A DNA stretch of 44,419 bases from Methylopumilus sp036567085 (GTDB lineage: Bacteria > Pseudomonadota > Gammaproteobacteria > Burkholderiales > Methylophilaceae). Made by a program: the position numbers and the translations under genes. Positions 33,200-43,032 of the stretch are shown in pieces (position 1 is the first letter of the stretch; every line of letters starts with the position of its first letter). The stretch spans positions 1 to 44,419 of the forward strand of contig DATCVG010000046.1 of the NCBI GenBank assembly GCA_036567085.1. The letters run 5' to 3'. The notes beneath the pieces were generated by a model that worked only from the letters and a program-made list of their open reading frames with translations, had not been told where the DNA came from and ran no database searches.

Positions 33200-34018
33200 A
33201 TGAAAGATATGGCAACTGAAGGCACATTAACACCAAGTGAATATATCACCCACCATTTAACCTTTAATACAAAGGCAGTTGGTGAAGGCGCATTTTGGAG
33301 CTTAAATATTGACTCACTCGTCATGGGTGTGTTGCTAGGTATTATTTCAATGGCATTAATTTGGATGGTGGCTCGTAAAGCTACCGCCGGCGTACCTTCA
33401 AAGGGCCAAGCTTTTGTGGAGCTCATGTTTGGTTTTATTGATGATCAAGTTAAAAATATATTCCATGGTGATCGTCATGCTTTCATTGCACCTGCCGCGC
33501 TTACCGTTTTCATTTGGGTGCTTGTCATGAACTCAATGGACTTTTTGCCGATTGATGTGATGGCACATTTTATTTATGCTCCTCTGGGCATTCATGAATG
33601 GCGAAGCGTTCCAACTTCAGATATCAATACCACATTTGCACTTGCGATTGCAGTGTGGATTCTTATGATTTATTTTGGCATTAAAGTAAAAGGTTTTGGC
33701 GGTTGGATTCATGAATTATTCACAGCGCCCTTCGGCAGCAAAATTTGGGTGTGGCCAGCAAACTTTCTATTTAATATTATCGAATATATTTCTAAACCTT
33801 TATCTCACTCACTCCGACTTTTCGGAAACATGTACGCAGGCGAAGTGATTTTCTTGCTTCTTGGTTTGCTCGCATCAACGAGTGTGACAGGCGTATTTTT
33901 TGGAGCATTATTGGGCGCAGGTTGGTCCATATTCCATATTCTAATTGTGGGGCTTCAAGCATTTGTCTTCATGATGTTAACAGTGGTGTATTTATCGATG
34001 GCGCATGAAGGCCATTAG
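33200..34018 (+). CDS. atpB: ATP synthase Fo subunit a
   Basis: This 272-residue polytopic protein forms the proton half-channels. The essential arginine is Arg206 in KPLSHSLRLFGNMYAGE, and the C-terminal helix has GLQAFVFMMLTVVYLS. The ATG at 33200 follows AGGA closely; a second in-frame ATG at 33209 is better spaced and would remove three residues. The gene is 18 bases after atpI. Confidence 0.97.
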   Translation: MKDMATEGTLTPSEYITHHLTFNTKAVGEGAFWSLNIDSLVMGVLLGIISMALIWMVARKATAGVPSKGQAFVELMFGFIDDQVKNIFHGDRHAFIAPAALTVFIWVLVMNSMDFLPIDVMAHFIYAPLGIHEWRSVPTSDINTTFALAIAVWILMIYFGIKVKGFGGWIHELFTAPFGSKIWVWPANFLFNIIEYISKPLSHSLRLFGNMYAGEVIFLLLGLLASTSVTGVFFGALLGAGWSIFHILIVGLQAFVFMMLTVVYLSMAHEGH

Positions 34019-34058
34019 TTTTTTTATTTAAGTATTTTTAACTGAAAGGGAAGTAAAC

Positions 34059-34334
34059 ATGGAACACGTACAATATTTAGCAATGATTCAATCTTATACA
34101 GCAATTGGTCTAGGGTTGATGATTGGTTTAGCAGCTTTAGGCGCATGTATCGGTATCGGTATTATGTGTGCGAGCTTCTTAGAAGGCGCTGCAAGACAAC
34201 CTGAAATGATTCCTCAATTACAGGGTAAAGTATTTTTACTTTTAGGTTTGATCGATGCTTCTTTCATTATTAGCGTTGGTATCGTGATGATGTTTGCATT
34301 TGCAAATCCATTACTAAGTGCAATCGCAAAATAA
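34059..34334 (+). CDS. atpE: ATP synthase Fo subunit c
   Basis: This 91-residue two-helix hairpin protein forms the rotor ring. It has the glycine-rich first helix, the polar loop RQP (46-48) and the ion-binding carboxylate Asp66 in GLIDASF, as expected for proton-coupled enzymes. GGGAAG at 34048-34053 is a strong ribosome binding site, fitting the high copy number needed. A weak hairpin follows in the gap before atpF. Confidence 0.97.
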   Translation: MEHVQYLAMIQSYTAIGLGLMIGLAALGACIGIGIMCASFLEGAARQPEMIPQLQGKVFLLLGLIDASFIISVGIVMMFAFANPLLSAIAK

Positions 34335-34374
34335 TTGTTTAGGTTCTTTTAACCGAACTTAGACAGGAGCAAAA

Positions 34375-34845
34375 ATGAATATTAATTTTACGTTAATTGC
34401 CCAAGCGATTGCTTTTGCGATTCTCATTTGGTTTACCGTGAAGTATGTGTGGCCACCTCTTTTAAGCGCAATTGAAACGCGTCAGAAAGAAATCGCCGAT
34501 GGTCTAGCCGCAGCTCATGAAGGAAAAGCATCATTAGAAGTCGCTGCAAAGAAAACAACACAACAGCTTAACGAAGCAAAACAGAAAGCATCTGAAATTA
34601 TTTCTCAAGCTGAAAAAAGAGCGTCAGAAATTTTAGAAGAAGCAAAGCATCAAGCAAAAACTGAAGGCGATCGTATTATCTTAGGTGCGAAAGCAGAGAT
34701 TGACCAAGAAGTGAATCGCGCAAAAGAATCTTTACGCGAACAAGTATCAATACTTGCAATTGCAGGGGCTGAAAAAATATTATCAAAGGAAATTGATAAG
34801 AAAGCCCATAGCGATATGTTAAGTAAATTAGCGAAAGAACTTTAG
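34375..34845 (+). CDS. atpF: ATP synthase Fo subunit b
   Basis: This 156-residue protein has one N-terminal membrane helix (LIAQAIAFAILIWFTVKYVW), the PPLLSAIETRQKEIADGL junction and a long charged coiled coil to the C-terminus. It is the peripheral stalk linking subunit a to the F1 head. The length matches the E. coli protein. An AGGAG ribosome binding site precedes it, and atpH follows after 7 bases. Confidence 0.97.
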   Translation: MNINFTLIAQAIAFAILIWFTVKYVWPPLLSAIETRQKEIADGLAAAHEGKASLEVAAKKTTQQLNEAKQKASEIISQAEKRASEILEEAKHQAKTEGDRIILGAKAEIDQEVNRAKESLREQVSILAIAGAEKILSKEIDKKAHSDMLSKLAKEL

Positions 34846-34852
34846 GACTTCC

Positions 34853-35389
34853 ATGGCAGAAATTTCAACAATCGCAAGACCTTATGCTGTTGCAGCATTT
34901 AATCTTGCAAAAGAAAAAAAATCCCTTTCCGAATGGTCTGAGATGTTGAAATTTTTAGCACAAGTGTCTTTAGATGAACGCATGCATGCTTTCATTAATG
35001 ATTCGAAAGTTTCTGATGAAGAGCGTGAAAAAGCGCTTATAAAAATTGCGGGAAAAAAACTTAATCAATATGGTGAAAATCTGATTAAGCTTTTGATCGA
35101 ATATAAAAGACTTAGTGTATTGCCAGAAATCAGTCACCTTTTTGAAACATTAAAAGCGACAGATGAAGGTACGCTTGATGCAGAAATTATTGTGGCATCA
35201 AAACCGACAGATAAAGAAGTCGATACATTAGTTAAAAGTTTAGAAAAGAAATTTAATAAAAAAATTGATGCAAAAGTAACGATTGATGAAGCAATCATTG
35301 GTGGTACTAAAGTGATTGTGGGGGACACCGTGATTGATGCTTCAGTTCGTGAGCAATTACAAAATTTAGCCTACGCGTTGAAGTCGTAA
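34853..35389 (+). CDS. atpH: ATP synthase F1 subunit delta
   Basis: This 178-residue protein has the delta N-terminus STIARPYAVAAFNLAKE and the C-terminal signature GGTKVIVGDTVIDASVREQLQNL. It joins the peripheral stalk to the alpha subunits. It sits between atpF and atpA as in the standard operon. Confidence 0.97.
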   Translation: MAEISTIARPYAVAAFNLAKEKKSLSEWSEMLKFLAQVSLDERMHAFINDSKVSDEEREKALIKIAGKKLNQYGENLIKLLIEYKRLSVLPEISHLFETLKATDEGTLDAEIIVASKPTDKEVDTLVKSLEKKFNKKIDAKVTIDEAIIGGTKVIVGDTVIDASVREQLQNLAYALKS

Positions 35390-35413
35390 GCTAATCATTA
35401 TCAGGAGATAGTA

Positions 35414-36955
35414 ATGCAGTTATCAACATCAGAAATTAGTGAACTCATTAAAAGTCGATTAGAGAACTTCTCGACAACCGCTGAGGCGAGAACACAAGGC
35501 ACGGTAGTTTCAGTGACCGATGGTATTGTGCGTATTCACGGATTATCAAATGTGATGTCTGGTGAAATGATCGAATTCCCAGGAAACACATATGGACTTG
35601 CATTAAATCTTGAACGAGATTCAGTGGGTGCGGTGGTGTTAGGTGATTATGAACACATAACTGAAGGTGATGTATGTAAATGTACAGGCCGAATTTTAGA
35701 AGTACCTGTTGGTCCAGAATTGATTGGTCGTGTCGTTAACGCACTTGGTCAACCGATTGATGGCAAAGGCCCTGTTAAAACAAAACTTACAGACAAAATC
35801 GAAAAAGTAGCACCAGGTGTGATTGCACGTAAATCTGTATCACAACCAGTTCAAACAGGGTTGAAATCTGTGGATTCTATGGTGCCAGTCGGACGAGGCC
35901 AACGTGAATTGATTATTGGCGACCGTCAAACAGGTAAAACAGCGGTAGCAACTGATGCGATTATTAATCAAAAAGGTCAAAACATGACCTGTATCTATGT
36001 AGCGATTGGTCAAAAAGCATCAACGATCGCTAACGTAGTGAGAAAACTCGAAGAGCATGGTGCAATGGAATATACCATTGTCGTTGCAGCATCAGCATCA
36101 GATTCAGCAGCATTACAATTCTTAGCGCCTTATGCAGGTTGTACGATGGGCGAATATTTCCGTGATCGTGGCGAAGATGCACTTATTATTTATGACGACT
36201 TAACAAAACAAGCGATTGCTTATCGTCAAATCTCATTACTCTTACGCCGTCCACCAGGTCGTGAAGCTTATCCAGGTGACGTGTTCTATATTCACTCACG
36301 TTTACTTGAGCGCGCAGCTCGTGTGAATGAAGAATATGTAGAAAAATTTACTAAAGGAAAAGTGAAAGGTAAAACAGGTTCACTCACTGCATTGCCAATT
36401 ATTGAAACTGCGGCAGGTGACGTATCTGCATTCGTGCCGACAAACGTAATTTCGATTACTGACGGCCAGATATTCCTTGAAACAGACTTATTTAACGCAG
36501 GTATTCGTCCAGCGATTAACGCAGGTATTTCTGTCTCTCGCGTGGGCGGCGCTGCTCAAACTAAAGTAATTAAAAAATTAGGTGGGGGTGTACGTTTAGC
36601 GCTAGCTCAATATCGTGAGTTAGCAGCATTCGCTCAATTTGCATCTGATCTTGACGAAGCCACACGTAAACAGCTTGATCGTGGCCGCATGTTTACTGAA
36701 CTTATGAAGCAAGCACAATATACACCTTTAAATGTTTCGCAAATGGCTGTGACTTTATTCGCAGCAAACAAAGGCTACTTTGATGATGTTCCAACAAACA
36801 AAGTGTTGGCATTTGAAAATGCATTGCATGGTTTCATGAACTCTAAATACAAAAAAATTATGCAAGACATAGAAAAAACAACTGACTTATCAAGCGACAA
36901 TGAAAAAGCGCTTGAAAAAGCCATTGAAGATTTCAAATCAAGTAACGCTTACTAA
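35414..36955 (+). CDS. atpA: ATP synthase F1 subunit alpha
   Basis: This 513-residue non-catalytic nucleotide-binding subunit has Walker A GDRQTGKT at 169-176, the Walker B region ALIIYDDLTKQA around 256-267 and the arginine finger Arg376 (GISVSRVGGAAQ). It has the full E. coli-type length. AGGAGA (35403-35408) precedes the ATG. Confidence 0.98.
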   Translation: MQLSTSEISELIKSRLENFSTTAEARTQGTVVSVTDGIVRIHGLSNVMSGEMIEFPGNTYGLALNLERDSVGAVVLGDYEHITEGDVCKCTGRILEVPVGPELIGRVVNALGQPIDGKGPVKTKLTDKIEKVAPGVIARKSVSQPVQTGLKSVDSMVPVGRGQRELIIGDRQTGKTAVATDAIINQKGQNMTCIYVAIGQKASTIANVVRKLEEHGAMEYTIVVAASASDSAALQFLAPYAGCTMGEYFRDRGEDALIIYDDLTKQAIAYRQISLLLRRPPGREAYPGDVFYIHSRLLERAARVNEEYVEKFTKGKVKGKTGSLTALPIIETAAGDVSAFVPTNVISITDGQIFLETDLFNAGIRPAINAGISVSRVGGAAQTKVIKKLGGGVRLALAQYRELAAFAQFASDLDEATRKQLDRGRMFTELMKQAQYTPLNVSQMAVTLFAANKGYFDDVPTNKVLAFENALHGFMNSKYKKIMQDIEKTTDLSSDNEKALEKAIEDFKSSNAY

Positions 36956-36969
36956 TATAAAGAGTCATT

Positions 36970-37836
36970 ATGGCCGGTAGTAAAGAAATCAGAACCAAGA
37001 TCAAGAGTGTAGAAAATACACGAAAGATCACCAAAGCGATGGAGATGGTCGCAGCATCTAAGATGCGTAAAGCGCAAGAGCGTATGCGTCAAGCTCGGCC
37101 TTATGCTGAGAAAATTAGAAATGTAGCAGCGCATTTATCATATGCAAAATCTGAATATAAACATCCATTCCTCGTGAAAAAAGACCAAATTAAAAATATT
37201 GGTTTGATTGTAGTGACTTCAGATAAAGGTTTATGCGGCGGTCTTAATACCAATGTATTAAGAATGTCTGTGAATCAAATGAAAGAATGGGAATCACAAG
37301 GCAAAAATGTACACGTCAGTGCCTTAGGTAATAAAGGCTTAGGTTTCATGACGCGTATTAATGCGAATGTGAAATCACATATCACAGGTTTGGGCGATAC
37401 ACCGCACGTTGAAAAATTAATTGGTGCGATCAAAGTGATGCTTGATGCTTATGTCAATGGCGAAGTAGATCAGCTCTTTATTTGTTATACCAAATTTATT
37501 AATACGATGAAGCAAGAACCTGTGGTGGATCAATTGTTACCACTTTCAGGCGATAAAATCGGAAGTCCAGAAGGTCCATGGGATTATATCTATGAACCTG
37601 ATGCACAAAGTGTAATCGACCAATTATTGACGCGTTATATTGAGTCATTGATTTATCACGGCGTCACAGAAAATATGGCATCAGAGCAATCTGCACGTAT
37701 GGTTGCGATGAAATCAGCTTCAGATAATGCGAAGAATGTGATTGGTGAATTGAAATTGATATATAACAAAGCACGTCAAGCGGCAATTACAAAAGAAATT
37801 TCAGAAATTGTGGGTGGTGCAGCTGCGGTTGCATAA
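36970..37836 (+). CDS. atpG: ATP synthase F1 subunit gamma
   Basis: This 288-residue rotor shaft subunit opens with the long helix AGSKEIRTKIKSVENTRKIT and has SDKGLCGGLN mid-protein. The C-terminal helix contains ARMVAMKSASDNAKN and runs to EIVGGAAA. It couples c-ring rotation to catalysis. It is placed between atpA and atpD as usual. Confidence 0.98.
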   Translation: MAGSKEIRTKIKSVENTRKITKAMEMVAASKMRKAQERMRQARPYAEKIRNVAAHLSYAKSEYKHPFLVKKDQIKNIGLIVVTSDKGLCGGLNTNVLRMSVNQMKEWESQGKNVHVSALGNKGLGFMTRINANVKSHITGLGDTPHVEKLIGAIKVMLDAYVNGEVDQLFICYTKFINTMKQEPVVDQLLPLSGDKIGSPEGPWDYIYEPDAQSVIDQLLTRYIESLIYHGVTENMASEQSARMVAMKSASDNAKNVIGELKLIYNKARQAAITKEISEIVGGAAAVA

Positions 37837-37872
37837 CGTTGAATTAATTATTTAGAGTCTTAAGGATAAAAA

Positions 37873-39300
37873 ATGGCTAGTAAACAAATCGGAAAAGTAG
37901 TGCAATGTATCGGTGCGGTGGTTGACGTCGAATTTCCTCGCGATCAAATGCCAAAAGTATTTGATGCATTAATCATAGATGACAAAGACTCGCAAGCTGA
38001 AGCAGGTTTAACACTTGAAGTGCAACAACAGCTTGGTGACGGCATTGTTAGAACGATTGCGATGGGTTCATCTGACGGACTTGCGCGCGGTACTGCATTT
38101 AAATCCACAGGCGCTGCGATTAACGTGCCAGTAGGTAAAGGCACGCTAGGCCGTATCATGGACGTTCTTGGTCGCCCGATCGATGAAATGGGCCCAATCA
38201 AATCTAAAGAATTCCGTTCCATTCACCAAAAAGCTCCAGACTTTAAAGATTTATCACCTTCTGTTGACTTACTTGAAACAGGTATTAAGGTGATTGACTT
38301 GGTTTGTCCATTCGCAAAAGGCGGTAAAGTGGGTCTCTTCGGTGGTGCTGGTGTAGGTAAGACAGTGAACATGTTGGAACTCATCAACAATATTGCTAAA
38401 CAACACTCAGGTTTATCCGTGTTCGCAGGTGTGGGTGAGCGTACACGTGAAGGTAACGACTTCTACCATGAAATGTCAGACGCAGGCGTGATTAAATTAG
38501 ATGATATGGAAGAATCTAAAGTAGCGATGGTGTTTGGTCAGATGAACGAGCCACCAGGTAACCGTTTACGCGTTGCACTATCAGGTTTAACGATGGCTGA
38601 AAAATTTCGTGACGAAGGTCGAGATGTTCTTTTCTTCGTAGATAATATTTATCGATATACACTCGCAGGTACTGAGGTATCAGCGCTTCTAGGTCGTATG
38701 CCTTCAGCGGTAGGTTATCAACCAACACTCGCTGATGAAATGGGTCGTCTACAAGAGCGCATTACTTCAACAAAAACAGGTTCGATTACATCGATCCAAG
38801 CGGTTTATGTGCCAGCCGATGACTTGACTGACCCGTCACCTGCAACAACATTCCAACATTTGGATTCAACAGTTGTGTTATCTCGTGATATTGCATCGCT
38901 TGGTATTTATCCAGCCGTGGATCCACTCGATTCAACATCACGTCAGCTTGATCCACAAATTGTGGGAGAAGAACATTATCAAGTGGCACGTTCAGTTCAA
39001 TCGACATTACAACGCTATAAAGAATTACGAGATATTATTGCGATTCTTGGTATGGACGAGTTATCTCCAGAAGATAAATTAGCAGTTAGTCGTGCACGTA
39101 AAATTCAACGTTTCTTATCGCAACCATTCCACGTTGCTGAAGTATTCACAGGCGCTCCTGGTAAATATGTGTCACTTAAAGACACGATCAAAGGTTTTAA
39201 AGCGATCGTGAGTGGTGAATACGATCACTTACCAGAACAAGCATTCTATATGGTAGGTAGTATTGAAGAAGCTGTAGCAAAAGCAAAAACATTATCTTAA
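37873..39300 (+). CDS. atpD: ATP synthase F1 subunit beta
   Basis: This 475-residue catalytic subunit has Walker A GGAGVGKT at 157-164, GERTREGND at 188-196 with the catalytic glutamate Glu189, Walker B VLFFVDNIYRYT and the DELSxED loop (DELSPED), which contacts gamma. All catalytic residues are present. The C-terminus ends EEAVAKAKTL. Confidence 0.98.
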   Translation: MASKQIGKVVQCIGAVVDVEFPRDQMPKVFDALIIDDKDSQAEAGLTLEVQQQLGDGIVRTIAMGSSDGLARGTAFKSTGAAINVPVGKGTLGRIMDVLGRPIDEMGPIKSKEFRSIHQKAPDFKDLSPSVDLLETGIKVIDLVCPFAKGGKVGLFGGAGVGKTVNMLELINNIAKQHSGLSVFAGVGERTREGNDFYHEMSDAGVIKLDDMEESKVAMVFGQMNEPPGNRLRVALSGLTMAEKFRDEGRDVLFFVDNIYRYTLAGTEVSALLGRMPSAVGYQPTLADEMGRLQERITSTKTGSITSIQAVYVPADDLTDPSPATTFQHLDSTVVLSRDIASLGIYPAVDPLDSTSRQLDPQIVGEEHYQVARSVQSTLQRYKELRDIIAILGMDELSPEDKLAVSRARKIQRFLSQPFHVAEVFTGAPGKYVSLKDTIKGFKAIVSGEYDHLPEQAFYMVGSIEEAVAKAKTLS

Positions 39301-39318
39301 TAATTAGGTAAATACGAC

Positions 39319-39741
39319 ATGGTGGCCACAGTTCATATTGATGTAGTAAGTGCTGAAGAATCTATTTTTTCAGGTGAAGCAGAGTTCGTGGCAGCACCTG
39401 CACAAATGGGTGAAGTAGGTATTTATCCGCACCATGCACCTATGATTACATCGATTAAACCTGGTGCGCTTCGTATTAAATTAGCAGATAAAAATGAAGA
39501 GCAACTCATTTATATTTCAGGCGGTATATTAGAAGTGCAACCCGGTGTCGTAACTGTTTTAGCAGATACAGCTATTCGCGGTCATGATCTTGATGAAGCG
39601 CAAGCGAATGCAGCTAAAAAAGCGGCTGAAGAAGCGATGAAGAATCGTGCTTCGGATGTGGATTATGCAAAAGCCCAAGCTGAATTAGCGGAAGCGATTG
39701 CACAAATTCAAGCAATTCAAAAACTCCGTCAAAAACACTAA
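39319..39741 (+). CDS. atpC: ATP synthase F1 subunit epsilon
   Basis: This 140-residue protein has the N-terminal beta-sandwich (VHIDVVSAEESIFSGEAEFV, GEVGIYPHHAPMIT) and a C-terminal helical hairpin. It couples rotor and head and can inhibit hydrolysis. It is the last gene of the operon, and a terminator follows at 39765. Confidence 0.96.
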   Translation: MVATVHIDVVSAEESIFSGEAEFVAAPAQMGEVGIYPHHAPMITSIKPGALRIKLADKNEEQLIYISGGILEVQPGVVTVLADTAIRGHDLDEAQANAAKKAAEEAMKNRASDVDYAKAQAELAEAIAQIQAIQKLRQKH

Positions 39742-39764
39742 TTTTCACTACTTGCAAAATTATT

Positions 39765-39791
39765 AAAAGCAGCTTAAAAGCTGCTTTTTTT
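39765..39791 (+). terminator. Intrinsic terminator of the atp operon
   Basis: The 10-bp stem AAAAGCAGCT (39765-39774) pairs with AGCTGCTTTT (39779-39788), loop TAAA, followed by more T to 39791. It lies 23 bases after the atpC stop. Confidence 0.9.
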
Positions 39792-39829
39792 ATGTCATGT
39801 GATAACAAATAGGCGATAAAATAGCGAAG

Positions 39830-41185
39830 ATGTCATTATCTATTGTGATTTTAGCTGCAGGAAAAGGAACGCGTATGCGTTCTGATTTACCTAAAGTTTT
39901 GCAACCACTCGCTCATAAACCGCTTTTAGGTTATGTCATTGATGCTTCCATGTCAGTTAATCCAAGCCAGCTTGTAGTAGTTTATGGCTATGGAGGCGAT
40001 CTTGTTAAGAAAGTATTTCCATCAGAACATATTCAATGGGTAGAACAAAAAGAACAATTAGGTACAGGCCATGCCGTTCAACAAGCGATCCCTTTAATCA
40101 AAGATGAGGGTTGCACACTCATTCTTTATGGCGATGTACCATTGATTGATCAAGAAACGATTCAACGTTTAATTAAAAAAGGCCAAAAAAATTTGGTCGT
40201 TTTAACTTACCTAAAAGAAAATCCAAAAGGTTATGGCAGGATCGTAAGAAAAGATGACCGTATACAAAAAATTGTAGAAGAAAAAGACTGTGATGCTTCA
40301 CAAAAAAATATTAAAGAAATTAATACAGGCATCATGTGTACCCCGAATCATCTTTTAAAAAATTGGCTCAAAAGACTCAATAATCAGAATGTACAAAAAG
40401 AATATTATTTAACAGATATTGTAGGGTTATCTATTGAAGATAACATTGAAGTATTAAGTGAATCTGCGGATAATGAAGTATCTATTACCGGTATTAATTC
40501 TAAATTTGAATTAGCAACTATGGAAAGAAGCTATCAACTTATGACAGCAAAAAAATTGATGGAAGAAGGGGTCACCATTATTGATCCGAGTCGCATTGAT
40601 ATTCGAGGTGAAGTCACGGCAGGTCAAGATGTCTTGATTGACGTAGGTTGTATTTTTGAAGGAAAAGTTATTTTAGGTAATCATGTGAAGATTGCTGCTT
40701 ACTCACATATTAAAGATAGCGTTATAGGTGATCATACCTCGATCGAGCCTTATTCACACATTGTGGAAAGTGTCATTGGCGAAAATTGTCGCATTGGCCC
40801 TTTTGCTAGATTAAGACCCGGTACAAAACTTCAAAATAAAGTACACATTGGTAATTTTGTTGAAATTAAAAATAGTGAAGTGAATAATGAAACAAATATA
40901 AATCACTTGAGTTATGTTGGAGATAGCCTAGTTGGCAAATCAGTGAATATAGGCGCTGGCACGATTACTTGTAATTATGATGGCGCTAATAAACATCCGA
41001 CTACAATTGAAGATGATGCGTTTATAGGATCAAACACGGCATTAGTCGCCCCTATTAAAATTGGCAAGGGAGCGACTATTGCTGCAGGATCTACTATCAC
41101 GAAAGATGCACCACCGGGTGAACTCACGGTGTCTCGATCAAAACAAACTAGCATCTCTGGCTGGACTAAACCTACAAAAAAATAA
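39830..41185 (+). CDS. glmU: Bifunctional GlmU: N-acetylglucosamine-1-phosphate uridyltransferase / glucosamine-1-phosphate acetyltransferase
   Basis: This 451-residue enzyme carries out the last two steps to UDP-GlcNAc, precursor of peptidoglycan and LPS. The N-terminal uridyltransferase has LAAGKGTRMRSDLPKVL (8-24), GTGHAV and LYGDVPL. The C-terminal left-handed beta-helix acetyltransferase has IGPFARLRPGTKL, HIGNFVEIKNS and TITCNYDGANKH. glmS follows after 13 bases, so the hexosamine branch is coexpressed. Confidence 0.97.
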   Translation: MSLSIVILAAGKGTRMRSDLPKVLQPLAHKPLLGYVIDASMSVNPSQLVVVYGYGGDLVKKVFPSEHIQWVEQKEQLGTGHAVQQAIPLIKDEGCTLILYGDVPLIDQETIQRLIKKGQKNLVVLTYLKENPKGYGRIVRKDDRIQKIVEEKDCDASQKNIKEINTGIMCTPNHLLKNWLKRLNNQNVQKEYYLTDIVGLSIEDNIEVLSESADNEVSITGINSKFELATMERSYQLMTAKKLMEEGVTIIDPSRIDIRGEVTAGQDVLIDVGCIFEGKVILGNHVKIAAYSHIKDSVIGDHTSIEPYSHIVESVIGENCRIGPFARLRPGTKLQNKVHIGNFVEIKNSEVNNETNINHLSYVGDSLVGKSVNIGAGTITCNYDGANKHPTTIEDDAFIGSNTALVAPIKIGKGATIAAGSTITKDAPPGELTVSRSKQTSISGWTKPTKK

Positions 41186-41198
41186 AGAGAATTTATAT

Positions 41199-43031
41199 AT
41201 GTGCGGCATTGTAGGTGCAATTTCAAATCAAAATATCGTTCCACATTTAATCGAGGGATTAAGTCGTCTGGAATACCGAGGTTATGATTCATCCGGTATT
41301 GCGGTTCTTCGAAAGGGTATTGAACGTGTGCGCTCAGTAGGTCGTGTGGCTGAAATTGAAACGATGGTGAAAGATCAAAAGTTAGAAGGCTTCTTAGGTA
41401 TTGGTCATACGAGATGGGCAACACATGGCGGAGTCACAGAATTGAATGCGCACCCTCATATTTCAAAAGGTGAAATCGCGGTTGTACATAATGGGATTAT
41501 TGAAAATTATGAAGAAGAGCGTGAGCGTCTTAAAAAATTAGGCTATGAATTCGAATCACAAACAGATACTGAAGTCATCGCACATCTGATTCATTATTTC
41601 ATAAAACATCACAACAAATCACTTTTAGAAGCAATCCAAATGTTAGGTGAAGAATTAAGGGGTGCATTTGCAATTGCTGTGATCTCTCTTAAAAATCCTG
41701 ATGAAATGATTTGCGCTCGGTTAGGCTGCCCGCTCATTATTGGCCTTGGCGATAAGCAAAATTTTATTGCATCTGATATTTCAGCACTTTTAGCCGTCAC
41801 CAAAAAATTTATATATCTAGAAGATGGTGATGTCGTACAAATAAAAAAAGATGGCATTCAAATTTTCGATAAAGATAAAAAAACAATTATACGTAAAATA
41901 CATATCAGTGATGTGACTTTATCTTCCATGGAATTAGGTCCTTATGATCACTTTATGCAAAAAGAAATTTATGAACAGCCTCGAGCTTTAACAGACACGA
42001 TTGAAGCTATTATTGATGCAGGTCATTTTGATGTAAGCCTGTTTGGAAAAAACGCCCAAGAACATTTTTCTAAAATGGATAGTATTTTAATTTTAGCAGC
42101 AGGCACAAGTTATTACGCAGGGGTCACTGCAAAATATTGGTTAGAAAGTATTGCTAAAATACCAACGACGGTTGAAATCTCAAGTGAATATCGATATAGA
42201 GACTCAGTCCCTAATCCAAATCAATTAATTCTAACCATCTCTCAGTCAGGTGAAACGCTTGATACGATGGAAGCTTTAAAGCATGCTCAGTCCCTAGGGC
42301 AAAATTTAAGTTTGGCCATTTGTAATGTGCAAGAAAGTGCGATTGCACGAGCATCAAATCTTGTTTTATATACTAGAGCTGGTGCCGAAATTGGGGTAGC
42401 ATCAACCAAAGCTTTTACCACACAACTGGTATCTCTATTTAGCCTAGCTGTAACTATTGCGAAACATAAAAAACTCATTAATAAGATTGAGGAAAAAAGC
42501 TATCTAGAAAATTTAAGACAGTTACCAGGAAGTATTCAACAAGCACTTAATTTAGAGCCACAAATTAAAGAATGGGCAAAATTATTTGCAGATAAGCATC
42601 ACGCTCTATTCTTAGGTCGAGGCATTCATTACCCGATTGCCATGGAGGGGGCATTAAAATTAAAAGAGATTTCTTATATTCATGCAGAAGCTTATCCAGC
42701 AGGGGAGTTAAAACATGGCCCATTGGCATTAGTTGACAATGACATGCCAGTTGTTGTGATTGCTCCGAATGATAATTTACTTGAAAAAGTAAAATCGAAT
42801 ATGCAGGAAGTAAAAGCGCGAGGCGGTGAAATTTTTGTCTTCGCAGATGCTGACAGCCACTTTATGGAAAGTCCAGGTGTTCGCGTAATAAGAACACCAA
42901 GACATGCAGGCATTCTGTCACCGATTATTCACTCTATTCCAGTTCAGTTACTTGCTTATCATGTATCACTTATTAAGGGAACAGATGTCGATAAACCTCG
43001 AAATTTAGCAAAGTCTGTGACAGTAGAATAA
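41199..43031 (+). CDS. glmS: Glutamine-fructose-6-phosphate aminotransferase (isomerizing)
   Basis: The ATG at 41199 gives 610 residues starting MCGIVGAI, which leaves Cys2 as the N-terminal glutaminase nucleophile after Met removal. Longer in-frame starts inside glmU would destroy this. The glutaminase domain has YRGYDSSGIAV and HTRWATHGG. Two SIS sugar-isomerase domains follow, with ILAAGTSYYAG, TISQSGETLDT and the C-terminal DKPRNLAKSVTVE. It makes glucosamine-6-phosphate, the entry to the pathway completed by GlmU. The stop is only 1 base from the convergent epimerase. Confidence 0.98.
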   Translation: MCGIVGAISNQNIVPHLIEGLSRLEYRGYDSSGIAVLRKGIERVRSVGRVAEIETMVKDQKLEGFLGIGHTRWATHGGVTELNAHPHISKGEIAVVHNGIIENYEEERERLKKLGYEFESQTDTEVIAHLIHYFIKHHNKSLLEAIQMLGEELRGAFAIAVISLKNPDEMICARLGCPLIIGLGDKQNFIASDISALLAVTKKFIYLEDGDVVQIKKDGIQIFDKDKKTIIRKIHISDVTLSSMELGPYDHFMQKEIYEQPRALTDTIEAIIDAGHFDVSLFGKNAQEHFSKMDSILILAAGTSYYAGVTAKYWLESIAKIPTTVEISSEYRYRDSVPNPNQLILTISQSGETLDTMEALKHAQSLGQNLSLAICNVQESAIARASNLVLYTRAGAEIGVASTKAFTTQLVSLFSLAVTIAKHKKLINKIEEKSYLENLRQLPGSIQQALNLEPQIKEWAKLFADKHHALFLGRGIHYPIAMEGALKLKEISYIHAEAYPAGELKHGPLALVDNDMPVVVIAPNDNLLEKVKSNMQEVKARGGEIFVFADADSHFMESPGVRVIRTPRHAGILSPIIHSIPVQLLAYHVSLIKGTDVDKPRNLAKSVTVE

Positions 43032-43032
43032 C

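Noticed and set aside
41061..41198. Upstream in-frame extension of glmS
   Set aside because: It would bury Cys2, the catalytic N-terminal nucleophile, and lies inside glmU.
40975..41424. Minus-strand 149-codon open frame across the glmU/glmS junction
   Set aside because: It is antisense to two certain genes and shows no recognisable protein features.
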